DNA of 64,000 nt from Amborella trichopoda (Eukaryota > Streptophyta > Magnoliopsida > Amborellales > Amborellaceae), in NCBI RefSeq assembly GCF_000471905.2, contig NW_006499776.1, positions 4,085,874 to 4,149,873 of the forward strand, in the 5' to 3' direction. The translations under genes and the position numbers were made by a program. Each line of letters starts with the position of its first letter. Position 1 is the first letter of the stretch. Positions 59,827 to 64,000 of this stretch are shown here, one piece after another. The notes below the pieces were generated by a model. It ran no database searches, was not told the DNA's origin, and worked only from the letters and a program-made list of their open reading frames with translations.

Positions 59827-59905
59827 ATTAGGGATGGTGGCACAACAGAAGCGTGGTGGGCCCATAAGCCATAGATTCAAGGATCGAAACCTCGCTTTGA
59901 TACCA
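59827..59905 (+). tRNA. Full-length initiator tRNA-Met copy (pseudo-tRNA)
   Basis: 79 nt resembling plant initiator tRNA-Met end to end: a decayed 5' half (gtggcacaacagaagcg), the anticodon arm gtgggcccataagcc with CAT at 59,863-59,865, the T arm ggatcgaaacc and the 3' end tttgatacca with CCA included. Nuclear tRNA genes do not encode CCA. On the minus strand TGGTATCAAAGC starts 4 bases after the LTR, so it doubles as the element's primer-binding site. About 80% of positions fit the remembered tRNA; many differences are C-to-T or G-to-A. Not a working tRNA gene in my view. Confidence 0.7.
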
Positions 59906-60884
59906 TAACTGTCACGACCCTTCCCGCTGACCCCTATTGTACTCAACCGGAGGGCGACAGAGTGCGGGATCGTGACTGGAGGTCACGCATCGTCACTCAA
60001 GTGGGAGTGGCATCAACACGTGTTATAAATGGGAAATCAAAGCAAACCACGAGAAAAAGCACAGACACCGACAAGAAACAACAACAAAAGTTGGATAAAT
60101 TAAAACCATTCATATCCATATTCATTCTTCAAAAGTTATAACTACAGTATCCACAATATTACAATTCATCCAAGGCACCAAAGCCTATTAACAAAATTCC
60201 AAAGCTTCACAAACAACACAGAACGGCTGACGGCCAGCTGACACCTACGAAAATAAGGAGATCTTCTAGACTAGCATGGGCCTTCAGTCCACCAAACACG
60301 ATCACCGCAAGCCTGTCTTCAACCTGCAACCGTTAATCTACAAGGGTGGAAGCAAAGGAATGAGCTAAAAAGCCTAGTAAGTAGATCACAGTATCATGCT
60401 TCCCTGCCTAACATCACAAATCAAGGTTCTAAGTCATGCTCATAAAACAGGAGTCATGCATCATAATTATGTCACAATTATAGGTTGATGCTTTTCATGG
60501 TAGAGCAAGCACAATATAAGATGCAAGATATCATATACACAAGCAATCTATCAAATTTCAACAGATCCATACAAACAATAGAGCATAACCAAATCAACAG
60601 ACACAACCACTCTCTAGCCCTATTCATCAAGCCAAACACTTATCTCAAATAGTCACATAACTTAAGTAATCCTATATCTCAGGTCAATCTAACATCTCAA
60701 GTAATCACATAACAGTCACAGTATCACAATATCCAACTACCAAAGGGTGACCCATTGTATAGTACCCATATATATCTGGGGGGCGCAACACTCCCAAATA
60801 TTCACATTCACATCCTGAATCTCGTCCTATCATGGGGAGTTAGAGAAAGATCTTAGCTGCCAGCACCATCACTCACACAGTAGG

Positions 60885-61215
60885 TGCCCATTCACATATC
60901 ACATAAGCAGCACAATACCAACATTCACACAGTAGGTACCCATTCACATAACACATAAGCAATACAGTACCATCATTCACAAAGTAGGTAACCATTCACA
61001 TAACACATAAGCAGCACGGTACCATTATTCACACAGTATGCACCCATTCACATAACACATAAGTAACACAATACCATCATTCACACAGTAGGTACCCTTT
61101 CACATAACACATAAGCAACATGGTACCATCATTCACACAGTAGGTACCCTTTGACATAACACATGAGTAGCACAATACCATCATTCACACAGTAGGCCCC
61201 CATTCACATAACACA
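60885..61215. repeat. 52-bp tandem repeat in LTR
   Basis: About six units: cattcacacagtaggtaccc, attcacataacacataagca, then rcacagtaccat. Confidence 0.9.
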
Positions 61216-61479
61216 TATTTACCATCACATCTAGATTCACGCTTGTACTTCACACTTTGATGATCTAAATAACATGCAGCAAAAAAAAGTAGGAAACACG
61301 GAAGCTAGATTCACTTACATACTGCGAATGAAACTCCAAAGTCTTCCTCCGACTTCACCTTGACTGCTCAGCTCCACACGATGATGCTTCTCACGAGGAG
61401 GCTCCACACGACGCGATGCTCCACAAGGTGATGCTCCTCACGGTGCTACACTCGCAGCACTGCCTCTTACTCTCGTGGC

Positions 61480-61720
61480 GATACTTCCATTCGCGCACGG
61501 CGTTACCAGTTTTCACACGGCGTTACCCCATGACTCCACAGCCGACGCTATCGTTCTCTCTTCACAGCCAGTGCTGACTCTCTCTCTTCACAACTGGCAT
61601 GATCTCTTTCTCTCTCTTCACAGCCGACGCTAGGATCCTTTCGTAGACGGCGTTATGCCTCTTTCACAAAAGGCGCTAGGCCCCTTTGCACGCACAGCGA
61701 TAGCCTTCTTCCTTAGCGTT
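61480..61720. repeat. GC-rich short repeats near LTR start
   Basis: Units of cttcacagccgacgct, acacggcgttacc and ttcacaaaaggcgctagg; same family as at 7,160-7,560. Confidence 0.7.
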
Positions 61721-61788
61721 GGGTGTGGGCTTCCTCCTCCCTACTGCCGTGAGTGTCTTAATTCTAAGTAAATTGGGTCCTTACATCA

Positions 61789-61798
61789 TGCCCCCCTT
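61789..61798 (-). promoter_or_regulatory. Polypurine tract
   Basis: Minus strand AAGGGGGGCA before LTR start TGATGTAAGG. The sequence next to it (aaaaggattttgaccccaaa on plus) matches that next to the Tekay-1 tract (7,613-7,632). Confidence 0.8.
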
Positions 61799-62220
61799 AA
61801 AAAGGATTTTGACCCCAAAATCATATGTATGAAATCCAGCAACCGGGGGAGGACACCCACACATCCATTACTGTCCTATACAAGTGTCTATTGCCTTATC
61901 ATCAGCATTAGATAGTCTATACTTCACATTTCACACACAGTGTCATGCACTAACCATTCAGATGCCTTAGCATTTCAGACATTCCATCAATCCATTTAAC
62001 CATCGCTAACAAGTTGACGCACACACAAACATAGGTCAAGCCATTCAACTCTAAGCAATTTCATCAGTTTAGCCACTACCAGCTGATGATCAGTATCAGT
62101 CTGAAAATAAGGTTCGATAATAATCAGAGCGGCACCTTACAAGCATCAATCATATAATACACTTAAAACACACATCACAGAATCACAGCCACAAAACTAG
62201 GCCCTACAATAATCCAAAAC
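61799..62220 (-). other. Internal sequence upstream of PPT, no gene
   Basis: Should be the 3' end of an internal region if the LTR at 59,910 is a 3' LTR, but no integrase or chromodomain text is found before the satellite begins. Confidence 0.4.
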
Positions 62221-63295
62221 CAGGCACCTCACTACTATCCATCATAAGGTAAGGCCCTGCCACAAGCTCAGTGCAGGATTTTTATTAATATTAGTCACAA
62301 AGTTAGGCCCTCTAGTATGCTCAAAGTCAATACCCCAGTACAATTACAATATCAGGTCCTACAATACTCTCAAAGCAGTCCCCCTACAATCTCGGTCGTG
62401 GTCAAGCAATATGCTCAAAGTATGCACTACAAAATCACAAAGTCGAGCCCTACAATACGGTCAAAGTAGGCACCATAGTACAATCACAATATCAAGTCAT
62501 TCAATAGACTCAAAGTAGGCACCCTAAAATCTCAGTTGTGGTCATGCAATACGCTCAAAGCATGCACCACAAAATCACAAAGTGGGGCCCTACAATACAC
62601 TCAAAGTAGGCACCAATGTATAATCACAATATCAGGTCTTGCAATATGCTCAAAGAACAATCTTGGTCGTGGTCATGCAATACGCTCAAAGCATTCACCA
62701 CCGAATCACAAAGCCAGGCCCTACAATACGCTCAAAGTAGGTACCACGGTACAATCACGATATCAAGTTCTGTAATACGCACAAAGCAGGCACCTAACTA
62801 TCACAAGGTCAGGCCCTACAATACGTTCAAAGAAGGCACCAAACCAATCACAAAGTTAGGCTCTTCAATATGCTCATAGCAGGTACCTAACAAATCACAA
62901 GGTCAGGCCTTACAATACGCTCAAAGTAAGCACTTAACGAATCAAAGTCAGGCCCTACACTATGCTCAAAGTAGGCACCTAAAAAATCACAAGGTCAGGC
63001 CCTACAATACGCTCAAAAAAGGCACCTAACATATCACAAAGTCAGGCCCTACAATACTCTCAAAGCGGGCACCTAACAAATCACAAGGTTCTACAATATG
63101 CTCAAAGTAGGCACCTAACAAATGACAAATTTAGGCCTTGCAATACACTCAAAGCAGGCACCTAACAAATCACAAGGTCAAGCCCTAAAATACGCTCAAA
63201 GTAGGCACTTAACAATCACAAAGTCAGGCCCTGCAATATGCTCAAAGCAGGCACCTAGCAAATCACAAGGTCAGGCCCTACAATACGCTCGCGGT
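62220..63295 (+). repeat. 47-bp satellite array, forward
   Basis: About 22 imperfect units of 46-47 bp: cacaaggtcaggccctacaa, tacgctcaaagtaggcacct, aacaaat. Divergence is greater at the left end. The open frames at 62,536-63,310 are repeat artefacts. Confidence 0.9.
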
Positions 63296-63545
63296 TTATT
63301 CGATCCTTAGACTTGGTCAGACCTTGACCACAAAACTGATAGAATAAAACTGTCAAACTCTAGACCCATCCTTGTAATTGTGTGGAACTTTGCTTGAGGA
63401 GTATGACCTACCCCATTTAGTGGAGAGTTGATACATGCTCTGTGATTGAAGTGATAAGTGTCTATGTTGTGACTCGTGTGGTCAACCTAGCAATGAGCAA
63501 AATGTGATGTGTGAAACATGGTATGATTGTAGTGAGAGCAATGAG
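63296..63545. other. Spacer between inverted satellite arrays
   Basis: About 250 bp without repeat units at its centre. Toward 63,540 the sequence grades into reverse-oriented units. No gene. Confidence 0.5.
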
Positions 63546-64000
63546 GTTTCTTGAGCATACTGCATGACCCTAGTTGATGTTGTGATTGTGATAGTTAGGT
63601 GTCTGTTTTGAGCATATTGTAGGGCCTAGCTTTGTAATTTGTTAGGTGCCTACTTTGAACGTATTATAGGGCCTGATCTTGTGATAGTTAGGTGCCTTCT
63701 TTGAGCATATTACAAGGTCTGACTTTGTGATTTATCAGGGGCCTACTTTGGGCATATTGTACGTCCTGACCTTGTGATAGTTGGGTGTCTGCTTTGAGTG
63801 TATTGCAAGGCCTGACTTTGTGATTTGTTAGGTGCCTACTTTGAACATATTATAGGGCCTGACATTGTGATAGTTAGGTGCCTTCTTTGAGAGTATTGTA
63901 GGGTCTGACTTTGTGCTTTGTTATGTTCCTACTTTCAACATATTGTACGGCTTGACCTTGTGATAGTTAGGTGTCTGCTTTGAGCGTATTGTAGGGCCTG
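63546..64000 (-). repeat. 47-bp satellite array, reverse, runs off window
   Basis: About ten units in the opposite orientation (ttgtgatagttaggtgccta, then ctttgagcgtattgtagggc, ctga). Continues past the window end. Confidence 0.9.

Larger units (their letters stand above)
59910..61788 (-). mobile_element. Tekay-like LTR with both PPT and PBS flanks
   Basis: About 1.9 kb. Minus strand starts TGATGTAAGGACCC at 61,788 and ends GTGACA at 59,910. It is a shorter, distinct relative of the Tekay-1 LTR, with the same edges, the same ggatgagct...cctagtaagtag region (60,358-60,386) and GC-rich start repeats, plus a 52-bp tandem repeat. Confidence 0.8.

Noticed and set aside
59827..59905. Functional host tRNA-iMet gene
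   Set aside because: CCA is encoded, the acceptor and D arms are damaged, and it abuts an LTR as a primer site.
62220..63295. CRISPR-like array
   Set aside because: Units are contiguous 46-47-bp satellites with diverged copies and no unique spacers; plant context.

Overview
The window is plant nuclear heterochromatin made almost entirely of nested LTR retrotransposons. No intact host gene is visible. A flowering plant is indicated by Tekay/Del-type chromovirus and Tat-type Ty3/gypsy pol domains (the latter with the second, archaeal-type RNase H), by a plant mobile domain gene, by a plant-type initiator tRNA-Met copy and by an ARGONAUTE4-clade fragment. I cannot name the species. Element names (Tekay-1, TatA, TatB, TatC) are mine; LTR edges are read by eye between copies, and edges marked approximate may be off by tens of bases.

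Layout. Bases 1-4,643 are older debris: the tail of a plus-strand Tekay-type LTR (1-166), LTR-like sequence, and a minus-strand TatA-family 3' end with its LTR (877 to about 4,110). Bases 4,644-53,856 are one minus-strand Tekay chromovirus (Tekay-1): 3' LTR, polypurine tract, chromodomain/integrase, RNase H and RT on the left; gag and 5' LTR on the right. It is split near 10,262/50,223 by a plus-strand Tat element (TatA, about 10,296-50,222: truncated 5' LTR, gag, RT, RNase H, archaeal-type RNase H, integrase, a captured ARGONAUTE fragment, a repeat-filled 3' region and 3' LTR). TatA is split at 21,249-43,082 by a 21.8-kb minus-strand Tat element (TatB) with both LTRs, a polypurine tract and a near-matching 5-bp target duplication (aagcc/atgcc). 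TatB contains gag-PR-RT-RH-aRH-IN and, between pol and its 3' LTR, an opposite-strand plant-mobile-domain gene with its own TATA box, intron and poly(A) signal. TatB is itself hit by a TatA-family LTR (about 26,099-28,746, inside the mobile-domain gene) and a Tekay solo LTR (29,655-32,561, duplication aagag/acgag). Order of events: Tekay-1, then TatA, then TatB, then the two LTR insertions.

Right flank. 53,857-56,707 is a further Tat-like LTR (TatC). 56,708-61,788 holds Tekay-type LTR material, including an LTR preceded by a polypurine tract and followed by a nearly complete initiator tRNA-Met copy. 62,220-64,000 has two head-to-head arrays of a 46-47-bp satellite.

All retroelement reading frames carry stops, frameshifts or deletions; none looks able to act alone. 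The most interesting items are the AGO4-clade fragment carried by TatA, the antisense mobile-domain gene of TatB, the whole-tRNA copy at the LTR edge, and palindromic motifs spread through both LTRs, the leader, the 3' region and the antisense-gene intron of TatB.
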